This document shows, in pieces, positions 33,720 to 44,929 of a DNA stretch of 64,000 nucleotides. Position 1 is the stretch's first letter, and every line of letters starts with the position of its first letter. Source of the stretch: Manihot esculenta. Lineage: Eukaryota > Streptophyta > Magnoliopsida > Malpighiales > Euphorbiaceae. A model generated the notes under the pieces. The model worked only from the letters and a program-made list of their open reading frames with translations. It did no database searches and was not told where the DNA came from. A program made the position numbers and the translations under genes. Where the stretch lies: assembly GCF_001659605.2 (NCBI RefSeq), contig NC_035177.2, positions 32,008,136 through 32,072,135 of the forward strand, given 5' to 3'.

Positions 33720-36700
33720 TCTGGTAGTGTGGCCTAGTCAACAATTTTAACCACATTTCAAAATGGAGGGCGAGGTAGAGGAAGAGGAATAGACTCTTTT
33801 TTAGTAGGTTCCCAAGGAGAAGGTCCTTCAACATCAGTACATATCTTCAGCATCAGTACATATCTTCACCATGACACAAAAGGAACCTAACATATCAAAC
33901 ACAGTGGTGTCCAGTAAACTCATTATTGGGTATTTGGATGTGTATGCTCTTATGAACCCATGTGCCTCTTATTCTTTTGTTTCTCTGAGGGCCATAGGCA
34001 GTTTGAGTTTGATAGTTTCTAGGCTAGAGTGTCCTATTTATCTCAGTGGGCCCAAGTGTGATCCATCTGTGATAGAGAGTCAGTATATCAGTTCAGTTCA
34101 GTCCAGTTATAGTTGAGGACAGGTACCTTCCAACTAAACTTGTGGTTCTAAATTAACTGATTTTGACATTATTCTAGTGATGGATTGGCTCTCTACTCGT
34201 AGTGTTACCATGGATTGCAAAGATAAGGTAGTTAGGTTCATAAAACAAGATGAATTAGATGTTGTCTTTCGAGGGGACAAATCAAGTATACCTAGAGGTT
34301 TGATATCTATCTTACAAGCTCATAGGTTGCTTAGGAGGGGTTATCAAGGGTTTTTTATTCACGTCAGTGAGTTTGATAGTCAAGTCAGAGAACCAGCTTT
34401 AGTGCCTATAGTTAGAGAGTTTCTCGATATTTTTTAAACGATCTGCCAGGTTTGCCACCCAATAGGGAAATAGAGTTTTAAATTAAAATATTATTAGGAA
34501 CCAGACATCTCTATTCCTCCCTACAAGATGTCACCTACCAAGTTGAAAAAGCTAAAGGAACAGTTACAAGAGTTGCTAGATAAGTGTTTCTTCCAATCTA
34601 GTACCTCACCCTAGGGTACTCTAGTGTTGTTTGTGAAAAAGAATGATAGATACCTAAGACTTTGTATTAACTGTAGACAATTGAACAAAGTAATTGCCAA
34701 GAATAAGTACCCTTTATTTAGGATCGATGATCTATTTGACCAGCTAGTGGGAGCCAATTTTTTCTCCAAGATAGATTTAAGATCCAGATATTATCATTTG
34801 AGAATCAGAGAAGAAGATGTGTCTAAGACAACTTTTAGGACCAAATATGGGCATTATGAGTTCCTAGTAATGCCGTTCAGGCTAGCCAATGCCCTTATAA
34901 CATTCATGGATATCATGAATAGAGTTTTCAGACAGTTTCTGAATTATTTTGTTATTGTTCTTATTGACAATATCTTAGTGTATTCTAGAAATGTAGAGAG
35001 GCATACCCATCATCTAAGGAGAGTATTGCAGACCTTGAGAAAACACAGATTGTATATCAAGTTTCATAAATGTGAGTTCTGGTTGGGAAGTATCTCTTTT
35101 TTGGGACATGTAGTGTCAGAAAATGGAATCGAGGTAGACATTAAGAAAGTAGAAGCATTAGTTAACTGGTCCAAACTCACTACAGTAACAGAGATCAAAA
35201 GTTTTTTGGGTTTGGCAGGTTACTACAGGAGATTCGTTCAGGATTTATCCAAAATAGCTGCTCCTATGACCAATTGATTCAGAAGAATTAGAAGTTTGTC
35301 TAGTCAGATCAGTGTGAGGAGAGCTTTCAATAGTTAAAGAGAATGTTGATATTGGCACTTGTGTTAGCTCTGCCTAATTCACAGTATTTTGTGATGCATC
35401 TTGAGTGGGACTAGGTTGTGTGTTAATGCAGAATGATAGAGTAATAGCGTATGCTTCTAGACAGTTGAAGAAGTATGAGTTAAATTATCCTACACACGAT
35501 CTAGAGATGGCAATTATGATCTTTGCACTTAAAATGTGGAGGCACTACCTATATGGGATGAAATGTGAGATCTTTATAAATCATAAAAGTTTGCAACACA
35601 TCTTGAGTTAGAGAGAGTTGAATTTGAGGAAAAGGAGAGGGGTAGAACTGCTTAGTGACTACGATTGCAAAATCTAGTATCGTCCAGGTAAAGCAAATGT
35701 AGTGGCAAATGCTCTTAGCCGAAAATCACTTGACAGTTTATCCCATGTCTCAGTGGAAAGAAGACTAGTGGTGAAAGAGTTTTACAAGCTTGTTAATGAA
35801 GGCTTACAGCTGGAGTTGTCTGGTATAGGTGCTTTGATGGCACATATGAAAGTGATACATGTATTTCTGGAACAAGTGGCATAGAAACAACATAAGGACC
35901 CAGAGTTGATGAAATAGCAAGAGCAATTTAGCAAGGTAAGAATGTTGATTTCAGGTTTGACAATAGAGGGATTCTTTATTATGGAAATAAATTGTGTACC
36001 AAATGATATAGATTTGAAAGGAGACATTATGAGAGAGACTCATAATACTAGGTACAATGTGGAGCCACAAAGATGTATCAAGATTTGAAGAGAGTGTATT
36101 GGTGGTCTTCTATGAAGAGAGAAGTGGCTTAATTTGTATCCGCTTATAAGGTTTGTCAGGGAGTGAAGTTGAAATATCAGAAGCCAGCTGAAATGCTTAA
36201 CCTACTACTGATCTAGAATGAAAATGGAAAAAACATGGCAATGGAGTTTGTAGTGGGGTTACTAATGACATCCAACGAACACGATTTTATATGGGTAATA
36301 GTGGACAAATTGACTAAATCTGCTCACTTTATTCCTATCAGGAATGGTTACTTTGTGGACAAATTGGTATAGATCTATGTGAAAGAAATTATCAGGTTGT
36401 ATGGGGCTGTAGTTTCTATAGTATTAAATAGGGGACCTCAGTTTACCTCCAAGTTTTGACACAGTCTACAGAATATTATGGGCACAAGGTTAGATTTTAA
36501 CACTGCTTTCCATTCACAAACTGATGGACAGTCAGAAAGGATCATCCAAGCCATAGAGGACATGTTAAAAATATGTGTACTAGATTTTGGTAGTTCTTGA
36601 AGGTAACATCTAACATTGGTAGAGTTTGCTTACAATAACAATTACCATGCTAGCATTGGGATGGCTCCCTATGAAGCTTTATATGGGAGGAAGTACAGGT

Positions 36701-37390
36701 CACCTGTCTATTGAGAAGAAAGCAGAGAAAGGGCATTAGCAGGGCTAGAATTAGTAGAAATCACCAATAAGGTAATCCTCATCATCAAAGAAAGAATCAG
36801 AACAACTGTAAGCAGGCAAAAGATCTATGCAAACATCCATAGAAAGCAAGTTGCTTTTCAGGAGGGAGATATAATATTGCTTAAGGTGTCTCCTATGAAA
36901 TGGGTGATTAATTTTGGAAAGAAAGGTAAACTAACTCCAAAGTACATCAGCCCCTTTGAAATCTTGCAAAAAATTGAAAATGTATCTTATAAGTTATATT
37001 TACTTACTTTCATAAAGAGAATCCATCCGGTTTTTTATATTTCTATGTTACAAAAATTCGTGTCAAATCTGCGCAAGATTCTTTGTGAGCTTATTATGGA
37101 GATCTTAGGAGATCTCACCTATGTTGAGCAGCCAATATAAATCGTAGACATACAAATAAGAACACAAACTAGAAAACTGAGAAATAAGGAAATCACAATA
37201 GCGAAAGTTTTATGGAATCACCACAATATGGAAGAGTGTACCTGAGAGACCAGAGAGTCGATATCTAGACAGTACTCTTATCTCTTTTGAAATAAGTTAT
37301 TAGATAATTTTATGTGTTTCTTTATGTGTATACTTTGTGTTTACGTATATGGTTGGACATTCGAGCATAAATATTCTTAAACAGGAAGAA
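33720..37390 (+). mobile_element. Decayed Tekay/Del-like chromovirus (Ty3/gypsy) body
   Basis: Protease-region remnant at 33871-34116 reads ALMNPCASYSF where the family has DPGA-SF, so the active Asp is lost. Reverse transcriptase is at 34624-35277 with [10 protein letters not shown] in place of the catalytic YxDD loop (second Asp now Asn). RNase H is at 35405-35611. Integrase zinc-binding and core pieces lie at 36060-36720, broken by many stops. A C-terminal chromodomain-like end follows (IHPVFYISMLQ, KVLWNHHNMEE) at 36877-37250. The RT-RNaseH-integrase order and the chromodomain indicate Ty3/gypsy chromovirus. The 5' LTR and most of gag are missing. Confidence 0.85.
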
Positions 37391-38700
37391 TGTAATACTC
37401 GACTAAATTCCAATATTAGAATTTCAACTTTCCGATAGAATCTTCATTTGAATCTAGAATTTAAGAACTATAAGATAAAATAAATTTTTTATAAAACAAA
37501 TTTTAAATATTTTAAAATATATTCTTTTTAAAAAATGAGATTTTTTCAAAACATTAAATTTCGGCTTTTTCAAAATATCAAAGTTTGACTTTTTAAAATC
37601 TTATACTAAATTTCAAATGTTTTAAACCATTTTTTTTAAAATAGATACTACAATTTTTTTAAAAAAAAATTAATAGAAATTTCTGATATTTTTATATTGG
37701 TAGAATTTTTTATCGACTTAAAATTTTAAGGATGAACTATTTTTATATTAATATATTTGTTATTGACTCAAAATTTCTCATATATTTGACTCAAAATTTC
37801 TCATATTTTTGTATTGATATATTTGTGTTCATATTTGTTCATATTTTTGTATTCCTATTTATTCATATTTATTTATATTAATTCTTTATCATTTGAGTTT
37901 AATAACTTCTTAGTTTACTATTTTTAAATAAGATAATCAATTAAAAGTCAATTTTATTTTTTAATGATAAAAATTAATTTTATCTGAAAATTTAAGAACT
38001 AAAATGTACAAAATATTAGAGATTAAATATATAATATTTAAATGATAGAATCATTACAACATTAAAAGGTTGAGTTGTATTTTAAGTTTAAAATTTGGAA
38101 GTAAAATTAGTAAGGCTTAATTATAAATTTCATTAAAATTTAGAGGCTCAGTGTAATTCACATTTCTTTTAAACACTTCTATGCTTCTAATTTTTTTCAG
38201 GGAAGGCCTTAACTCTTCAAAATTTTAGAGGGACAATAATTTCTTAAAATTTCAGTGGGAACTCTAACTTTTTCAAAATTTCAAAAAGAGCGTCAATTTT
38301 TTAATTTTTCAGAGGCACCAATTTTTATTTTACTTTTCGAAACTAAATGCCCGTTAATTAAAAAGTGAAATCTGACTCTAGACATCAAGCTGAAAATTTT
38401 TATTTTACTTTCTCTTAGAAATAAGAAGGAAAATACATTGCTGATGAGAGAAATGTAATTGGAGTAGGGAAAGATCTAGCTACATATTGAAATAGTAATT
38501 GAGAAAGATCTCTCAAAAGCAAAAGGATGAATTTGGGTATCTCGCCCACGCTTGAAAGCACAACTCGTAACGGTGTAATCATCAGCATCAATCTTCCTAC
38601 AAATTCCTCATATTGCTTGCTCATCAACTATTGAAGGGAAGAAATTTAACTGTTTGCTTATTTGTGGTTATAGTACTTGTCACAGAGGTGAGTAAGATCA
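37391..38700 (+). repeat. Probable 3' LTR of the chromovirus
   Basis: TGTAATACTCGACTAAATTCC follows an AGGAAGAA purine run right after the chromodomain region, as in Tekay/Del elements. Later repeated phrases of the type AAATTTCAG-GG-CTCTAA (38190-38330) are typical of such long LTRs. The 3' boundary is not determined; no second copy is in the window for comparison. Confidence 0.45.
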
Positions 38701-38913
38701 GTTAGTTTGCAACAGTACATATTCCCACGCACATTTTTATTTTGACATTTTCAATCACATCTATAAACAAGAATTACCCCATGCCAACCAAGAATAGTGA
38801 ATAGATTACATGGATTTGCTATATATCTCTGATACATATTCAATAGGTAGATTTGTAACAATGATACATAGTAACTTTATATTATTCAAATGGATTTAAA
38901 ATGAATTCAAAAT

Positions 38914-39423
38914 TGATGACCGCTGGATTTCCCTACCCCCAATCCTGGACCTAGATTAAGACTATGGTCCATGAAAGGAAGGCCCGCAGGCTCTCTCCAG
39001 TAAAACAGGCCCAGATCTTCAGACCCCTAAGGCCGGGCTCCACCAGATTCTTCCTAACCGAGGTTGGCCCAGTTCGTATAACCTCCCCACGGATCCTTTC
39101 TCCTCCTGGGTTCCGCGTCCAGCCCAGCTCTCGGCCCAGCCCAGGATCCAGAACGAGACTCGTCATACAGCCTGGCAGATCCGCTCGAGCGTACGCATGG
39201 GGGAGAATCAGAGGCCGTTACGCATGGAGCAGGCGCCTGATATCCTCGTACGCCCATATCTGTATGATAGAGACACGTGGCCCTATCATAGGAGAGCCGT
39301 AGTACGTTATCAGCAAGCAGACAGAAAGGATAAAAGGGGATACCCCTCTAGAGAGGGGATAAGCTTTATTCTTCAATACCAAAACCCTTGTAAAACCCTA
39401 TTCTATTGGATCTCAGATCATCA
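38914..39423 (+). repeat. 5' LTR, young Tat-like element
   Basis: 510 bases, starting TGATGACCGCTGGATTTCCC and ending GATCTCAGATCATCA. A TATA-like GATAAAAGGGGATA lies near 39328-39341. It holds a 67-base segment (about 39072-39138) absent from the 3' LTR; the segment is bounded by GGCCCAG-type direct repeats, so the 3' copy probably lost it by slippage or recombination. Confidence 0.93.
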
Positions 39424-39425
39424 AT

Positions 39426-39443
39426 TGGCGCCGTCTGTGGGAA
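39426..39443 (+). promoter_or_regulatory. tRNA primer-binding site
   Basis: TGGCGCCGTCTGTGGGAA follows the LTR by two bases. The first nine bases are complementary to a tRNA-Asp 3' end (ACGGCGCCA); the rest is not a full match. It is the primer for minus-strand synthesis. Confidence 0.8.
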
Positions 39444-39504
39444 ACGACGGAGATCTTTTCATCACCGGAGTTTTCACTCTTAACAAAACCCACTGAGATC
39501 CACG

Positions 39505-42500
39505 ATGGCTAATCACCAAGAAAGTAACCCTAACGTCCCGAATGACCTAAGCTCTACCCAAGAGGGGCAACAATTCTCCTTTTCTAGTCCTACGACATTA
39601 AACAACCAAACACCTGTTCCTCTTAATCCCTCGCCAAGTTTGGCAGGGAATACTCCCGCCGTTACCTTGTCTAACCAGGATCTCCAAAACATGGCCTTCC
39701 AGTTACAAAATACAGCCCACTGGTTGGGGCAGATAATGCAACAGAAAGGCCTCAACATCCCAGCAAATACACTCCCGGTTGTAGAGGAACCTCAGACCAA
39801 TGACCCCCGACCTGCACCTGACCGTCTACAAACCAGCAGCCGCGATACTGAAGAAAGAGGAAGAAGAGCCGGCGAAGAGGAAGGACCGGAGGCTCGAATC
39901 CATGGGAGGAGGGCGAGAGAGATGATAGAAAATGAGGAGGTGGATAACTATTCCGCCGAAATAACCGGGTGGACGGGAACTGAAGCAGAGGAGGAGGAGT
40001 ACCACCTGGAGAAAAAACTCAGCCCAGAAGACGAGAAGGTGGACCAAAAGTTGAAGAAACTGAGAGAACAGCTCCTCGCCGAGCTAGGTAAGAAAGACCA
40101 AAGCCAAACCTCTTTGCCTACTTCTTCCCCTTTCTCAAAGTGGGTGCAGCAAGAGACTGTCCCTAAGAAGTTTATGATGCCATCAATGGCGGCTTATGAT
40201 GGAACTGGTAACCCGAGGGAGCACGTCATGAACTATAAGACCTTCATGGAGTTGCAAACTCTATCTGATGCCTTAATGTGTAAAGTATTCCCAACGACGC
40301 TCTCGGGACCAGCGCGGGCGTGGTTCAACAGCCTAGAGGCCGGAAGTATCAGGAGTTTCGGAGACCTAGCCATTCGCTTCATCAGTCGATTCATAGCCGG
40401 GGTGCCAGCGGAGAGGAAGACGAGCTACTTGGAGACAGTAAGGCAGAGAGAGGGTGAATCACTCAGAGAGTATGTCGCTCGTTTCAATACAGAGGCCCTG
40501 CAAATTCCCGATCTTGATAAAGGAAGGGCGGTAGAGGCAATGCAAAAGGGAACGACCTCTGCTGAATTCTTCGGTTCCTTAAGCAGGAAGCCTCCGACCT
40601 CCCTAGCCGAGCTGATGCAGAGAGCGGAGAAATATATAAGGCAGGATGACGCCTTAGTAATAAGCCGATTTGCCAAAAGGATGACAGGAAAAGAAAAGGC
40701 CCCAGAAGAAAGGAAGCCGGAGAAACATGAAAGGAAACACGGCAAGAGGCCCGAGCCGTACAAGCAGGCCTGGGAGCGAAGGGATCAAAGGCCTCCCCCT
40801 CCACGGTCCCTTGAGCCAAGGTTGCCTCCCCCTTGGGTCCCTGAAAAGCCGACTCTATTAAATGCGTCCAGAGCCGAGGTGCTCATGGCTGTCCAGGATA
40901 AGGATTTTCTCCAGTGGCCCAAACCTATGAAGTCGGAAGCAGATCATCGGAATCCTGACAAATACTGTCAATATCATCGGACGCATGGCCACGATACCAA
41001 CAACTGCTTCCAGTTGATAGCAGAGATCGAGAGGTTGATAAAGAGGGGGCACCTAAAGAATTTTGTAAAGAAATCAGAGGGACAAAGGCCTCAAGCCAGC
41101 CCGGCGGTTCAGGCGCCGAGGAGAACAAGAGCGGGACCAGTAAACGATGGATCCAGTGGGACCATCAACATGATTGTAGGAAGAACAGGAGGACGGATGG
41201 GCCGCCGAGGGAAGAAGAGAAATCGGGAGGGAGAGACCAGCAGCACCAAGGTCATGCAGATCGTTGACCACTCTCCCATGACAATCACCTTCTCTTCAGA
41301 AGATGCTCAGGGTATTCAGATGCCCCATGATGACGCGCTCGTCATTGAAGCCGTCATTCACAATTATCAGGTAAAGAAGGTCTTAGTGGATGATGGGAGC
41401 AAAGTCAACTTGCTACCATACCGGGTTTTTCAGCAGATGGGAATTTCGGAAGAACAGCTGGTCCGAGACCAGGCACCAATCAAAGGGATCGGAGGGGTAC
41501 CGGTGGTCGTAGAAGGAAAGGTGAAGCTGGCTCTCACCTTAGGAGAAGCACCCAGGACTCGCACTCACCACGAGGTATTCTTAGTGGTCAAACTTCCGTT
41601 GAGCTATAATGTGATCCTGGGAAGGCCTGCGCTGTTCAATTTCGAAGCTGTCACCAGTATCAGGTATTTGGCGCTTAAGTTCCCAACAGAAGGAGGAGTG
41701 GGAATAGTCCGGGGCAGCCAGGAAGAGGCAAGAGCAGTATACTTAGCCACAGTAGCAGAATATGAAGCCTTGGTGAATGGAATGTTGGTAGCTTTGGAGG
41801 TAGGGGTAACTGACCTCGAGGTAAATAGCGACTCTCAGCTAGTGATCAACCAGGTGACGGGAGTATATCAGGCTAGAGACCCCGTCATGCAGAACTACCT
41901 TGATAAAGTAAAAACTTTGGAAGCCGAGCTCATGGGTCGAGGAGTAACCATCAGGCTTCAAAGAATACCCCGAGAGGAAAATGAGGAAGCAGATCTGCTC
42001 AGCCGATTATCCAAAGAAGAACTGGAACAGCTTCCCGATGAAGTGTACATACAACAGGTCCATACACCTGCTTTTAATAAAACTAACACGATATTGCAGG
42101 TAGAACAAAGCCCAACTTGGATGACCCCATACCTGAGATACTTGGAAAAGGGCGAACTCCCCGAAGATAAAGATGAAGCCAGAAAGATAGCAGCTCGTGC
42201 CGCTAACTACCAAGCAATAAGGGGGACCTTATACATAAAAGGAAAATCCAGTCCATGGCTCCGATGTGTGAGCCCGGAAGAGGCTACAAAGGTAATGGAA
42301 GAGATACATAGAGGCCTATGTGGAGCCCACGAGGGAGCAGGAACATTAGCCAACAAAGTATTCAGGCAAGGATACTATTGGCCCACTGTTAAAAAAGAAG
42401 CAGAAGAGTTTGTCCGGAAGTGCGACGTATGTCAGAGATTTGCTAATGCCATCAGAACTCCTGCCACTCCTCAAGCAAGCATATCCAGTCCATGGCCTTT

Positions 42501-42510
42501 ATCACAATAG
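39505..42510 (+). CDS. Gag-protease-aRH-integrase N-part fusion, reverse transcriptase deleted
   Basis: One 1001-residue frame. Residues 1-110 are a Gln/Ser/Pro-rich leader and about 110-215 are charged. The capsid-type gag core is about 220-385 (AYDGTGNPREHV, GPARAWFNSLE, YIRQDDAL). A zinc-knuckle-like CQYHRTHGHDTNNC is near 490. The protease is near 610-745 (VLVDDGSKVNLLPY, ILGRPALFNF). At about residue 748 the protein jumps to AEYEALVNGM, the middle of the archaeal-type RNase H, with NSDSQLVINQ and REENEEADLLSRL. The integrase H-H-C-C domain (HRGLCGAHEGAGTL, CDVCQRFA) ends it. Reverse transcriptase, the first RNase H and the start of aRH (VDGSS with its Asp) are absent, yet the frame stays open. 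A TAG at 42508-42510 stands where relatives have Trp before GIDILGP. Confidence 0.92.
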   Translation: MANHQESNPNVPNDLSSTQEGQQFSFSSPTTLNNQTPVPLNPSPSLAGNTPAVTLSNQDLQNMAFQLQNTAHWLGQIMQQKGLNIPANTLPVVEEPQTNDPRPAPDRLQTSSRDTEERGRRAGEEEGPEARIHGRRAREMIENEEVDNYSAEITGWTGTEAEEEEYHLEKKLSPEDEKVDQKLKKLREQLLAELGKKDQSQTSLPTSSPFSKWVQQETVPKKFMMPSMAAYDGTGNPREHVMNYKTFMELQTLSDALMCKVFPTTLSGPARAWFNSLEAGSIRSFGDLAIRFISRFIAGVPAERKTSYLETVRQREGESLREYVARFNTEALQIPDLDKGRAVEAMQKGTTSAEFFGSLSRKPPTSLAELMQRAEKYIRQDDALVISRFAKRMTGKEKAPEERKPEKHERKHGKRPEPYKQAWERRDQRPPPPRSLEPRLPPPWVPEKPTLLNASRAEVLMAVQDKDFLQWPKPMKSEADHRNPDKYCQYHRTHGHDTNNCFQLIAEIERLIKRGHLKNFVKKSEGQRPQASPAVQAPRRTRAGPVNDGSSGTINMIVGRTGGRMGRRGKKRNREGETSSTKVMQIVDHSPMTITFSSEDAQGIQMPHDDALVIEAVIHNYQVKKVLVDDGSKVNLLPYRVFQQMGISEEQLVRDQAPIKGIGGVPVVVEGKVKLALTLGEAPRTRTHHEVFLVVKLPLSYNVILGRPALFNFEAVTSIRYLALKFPTEGGVGIVRGSQEEARAVYLATVAEYEALVNGMLVALEVGVTDLEVNSDSQLVINQVTGVYQARDPVMQNYLDKVKTLEAELMGRGVTIRLQRIPREENEEADLLSRLSKEELEQLPDEVYIQQVHTPAFNKTNTILQVEQSPTWMTPYLRYLEKGELPEDKDEARKIAARAANYQAIRGTLYIKGKSSPWLRCVSPEEATKVMEEIHRGLCGAHEGAGTLANKVFRQGYYWPTVKKEAEEFVRKCDVCQRFANAIRTPATPQASISSPWPLSQ

Positions 42511-43353
42511 GGAATCGATATCCTGGGACCGTTCCCCAAGACTACGGGGCAAAGGAAATTCGTAGTGGTGGCTGTAGAATACTTTTCAAAATGGCCGGAG
42601 GCAGAAGCGATAGCCACAATCACAGCTCGCAAGATGATAGATTTCGTGTGGGGGCATATCATATGTAGATTCGGCATACCTAGAGTGCTTATCTCAGACA
42701 ATGGCAGACAATTTGACTGCAGTACCTTCAGAGCCTTCACGACGAACATGGGCATATGGCACAAATTCTCCTCTGTGGCCCATCCTCAAACTAATGGCCA
42801 AACAGAAGTCACTAACAGAGCTATCCTCCAAGGGTTAAAGAAACGGCTAGATGGCGCAAAGGAGAATTGGGCTGAAGAACTCAACAGTATCCTGTGGGCA
42901 CTCCGAACCACTCCCAGAGCACCCACTAAAGAAACACCCTTTGCACTTGCTTATGGCACGGAGGCCGTAGTCCCAGTTGAGTTGCAGATTCCCACTCACC
43001 AAGTCCAATTCGTTAGTGAAGACACTAATGGGGACAAGTTAAGAAGCAACCTAGATGCTCTTGAAGAAGTTAGGGAAGAAGCCCAAATCCGAACTGCTGC
43101 TTATCAACAACGGGCAGCACGATATTACAACCAAAAGGTTAGGGAGAGAAGCTTGAAAGTGGGAGATCTGGCCTTAAGAAACCTAGAAGCTACAGGGAAA
43201 AGAGCGGCCGCGGGCAAGTTAGCACCGACCTGGGAGGGTCTATTCAGGGTGACAAAAGTGGTCAAGCCAGGGGTATACCGGATCGAAGATATGCAAGGAA
43301 ACCCTGAGCCCCACGCTTGGAACATCCAGCACTTAAAGAGGTATTTCCCTTAA
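42511..43353 (+). pseudogene. Integrase core and C-terminus behind a stop codon
   Basis: It continues the upstream frame directly after TAG. The three catalytic acids are visible: Asp in GIDILGP, Asp in LISDNGRQF and Glu in NGQTEVTNR (D,D-35-E type of the rve family). It ends with a C-terminal region (LKVGDLALRNLEAT, WEGLFRVTKV, HAWNIQHLKRYFP) normal for the lineage. Without readthrough or repair only an internal ATG at 42565 could start it, and this would drop the first Asp. Confidence 0.88.
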
Positions 43354-43559
43354 TATATTTGTAAAGAAAAACATTGTATTCTGACACACGAGTGAATAAA
43401 ATTGTTTATACAATGTGATTATCTTTGTGAATAATACTCCTCCATGAAAAAGAACGAACAGGGCTCAGAAAGACCCCTTGAAAAACAAGACCTCAGTTAG
43501 ACACAAAACCAGCTGAGATGACAAAGCGACAGTAAGGCCAATGTGCCTGAATATTGTGC

Positions 43560-44320
43560 AAAACTTCAAGAAGGTACAAAAACGACCAGGATCCCGTAAG
43601 ATCTCCTAGCGCAAAAGCAACCGGCAAGGCCCCGAGGTCGTCCCGAAAATACAAAAATAACCAGGATCCCGTAAGATCTCCTGGTGCAAAAGCAACCAGC
43701 GGGGCCCCGAGGTCACCCCGGAACAAAAATAACCAGGATCCCGTAAGATCTTCTGGCGCGAAAACAACCGGCGAGGCCCCGAGGTCGTCCCGAAAATACA
43801 AAAATAACCAGGATCCCGTAAGATCTCCTGGCGCAAAAGCAACCGGCGGGGCCCCGAGGTCACCCCGGAACAAAAATAACCAGGATCCCGTAAGATCTCC
43901 TGGCGCAAAAGCAACCGGCGGGACCCCGAGGTCACCCCGGAACAAAAATAACCAGGATTCCGTAAGATCTCCTGGCGCAAAAGCAACCGGCGGGGCCCCG
44001 AGGTCACCCCGGAACAAAAATAACCAGGATTCCGTAAGATCTCCTGGCGCAAAAACAACCGGCGAGGCCCCGATGTCGTCCCGGAAACACAAAAATAACC
44101 AGGATCCCGTAAGATCTCCTGGCGCAAAAACAACCGGCGGGGCCCCGAGGTCACCCCGGAACGAAGAAGACCAGGATCCCTTAAGATCTCCTGAAACAAA
44201 AACAGCCGGCGAGGCCCCGAGGTCGTCCCGGAATTACAAAGAAGACCAGGACCCCCTAAGAACTCCCGGAAAAACAAAACAAGAACGGTCGATGAAGGTC
44301 CCAAAAAACCTCCCGAAGTG
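43560..44320. repeat. GC-rich tandem array, 72/75-base units
   Basis: About ten units of 72 or 75 bases, each with CCAGGATCCCGTAAGATCTC, a GGCGCAAAAGCAACCGGC block and GGCCCCGAGGTC. Units alternate CACCCCGGAAC and CGTCCCGAAAATAC endings. Because both lengths are multiples of three, frames of 255 (plus), 232 and 199 (minus) codons stay open across it. They look like by-products, not genes. It sits in the variable region between pol and the antisense genes, known in plant gypsy elements as a source of satellite repeats. Confidence 0.93.
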
Positions 44321-44399
44321 AAAATTTCTCATATCATATGCAGGGACAACTTATAAAAATACTGTTCCAACCTCACAAAAATCAGATTCCGACCTCCCG

Positions 44400-44929
44400 A
44401 AGAGGTTCCGACCTCCTGAAGAGGTTTGGGGCATAACAGCTAAAAAACGCCGACCTCAAAATGACTGCTAATACTTAAAGCCTGGGTAAGAAGAAAAGGT
44501 TGAGCCCCAGTTCGGATAGTCTTGTACCCTAACGCTCGAAGTATAAAGGCCGAGCGAAAAGCCGAGCTCCCTCTATAAAAAGGCTCATAAACGAAGAAAC
44601 CAGTAGGAAGATAAATGAAGGTAAAAAGGCTATACTCAAAGCCCAAATCAGTTTGTCTGGAACAGACATCCGAAGTCACAACCAAGAAGAAAGGGTTAAA
44701 AACAGAAAAACAGACATTTTAGTCGCTATTAAAAGATATGAGACTTGATCTCTCAGACAATTAGCTAAGAACTGAGCTCACAACTTAAGACTGATTCAGT
44801 GGGGAAAAAGCTTATGAATGAGAATACGTAGTGTAAATATTACAAGTATGAAAAGCAGAGATAAATATGAAGAACAAGAATAGTTCAAGGAAAAAGGAAT
44901 CAAAGTTTCATTAAAATAGCTGTTACAAT
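44400..44929. other. Element spacer between array and antisense module A
   Basis: Noncoding. It contains short repeated words (CCGACCTCC, GAGCCGAG-like) shared loosely with 48560-48800, the equivalent spacer before module B. This fits duplication of the whole block. Confidence 0.5.

Noticed and set aside
39513..41271. Minus-strand open frames opposite gag and protease
   Set aside because: They are shadows of the sense coding frame, with no splice sites, domains or start context.
43560..44320. CRISPR-like array
   Set aside because: Units are contiguous tandem repeats without unique spacers, inside a plant retrotransposon.
43493..44321. Three long overlapping open frames on both strands as proteins
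   Set aside because: They arise because tandem units are 72 or 75 bases long. The plus frame has no ATG start of its own and none has a recognised domain.
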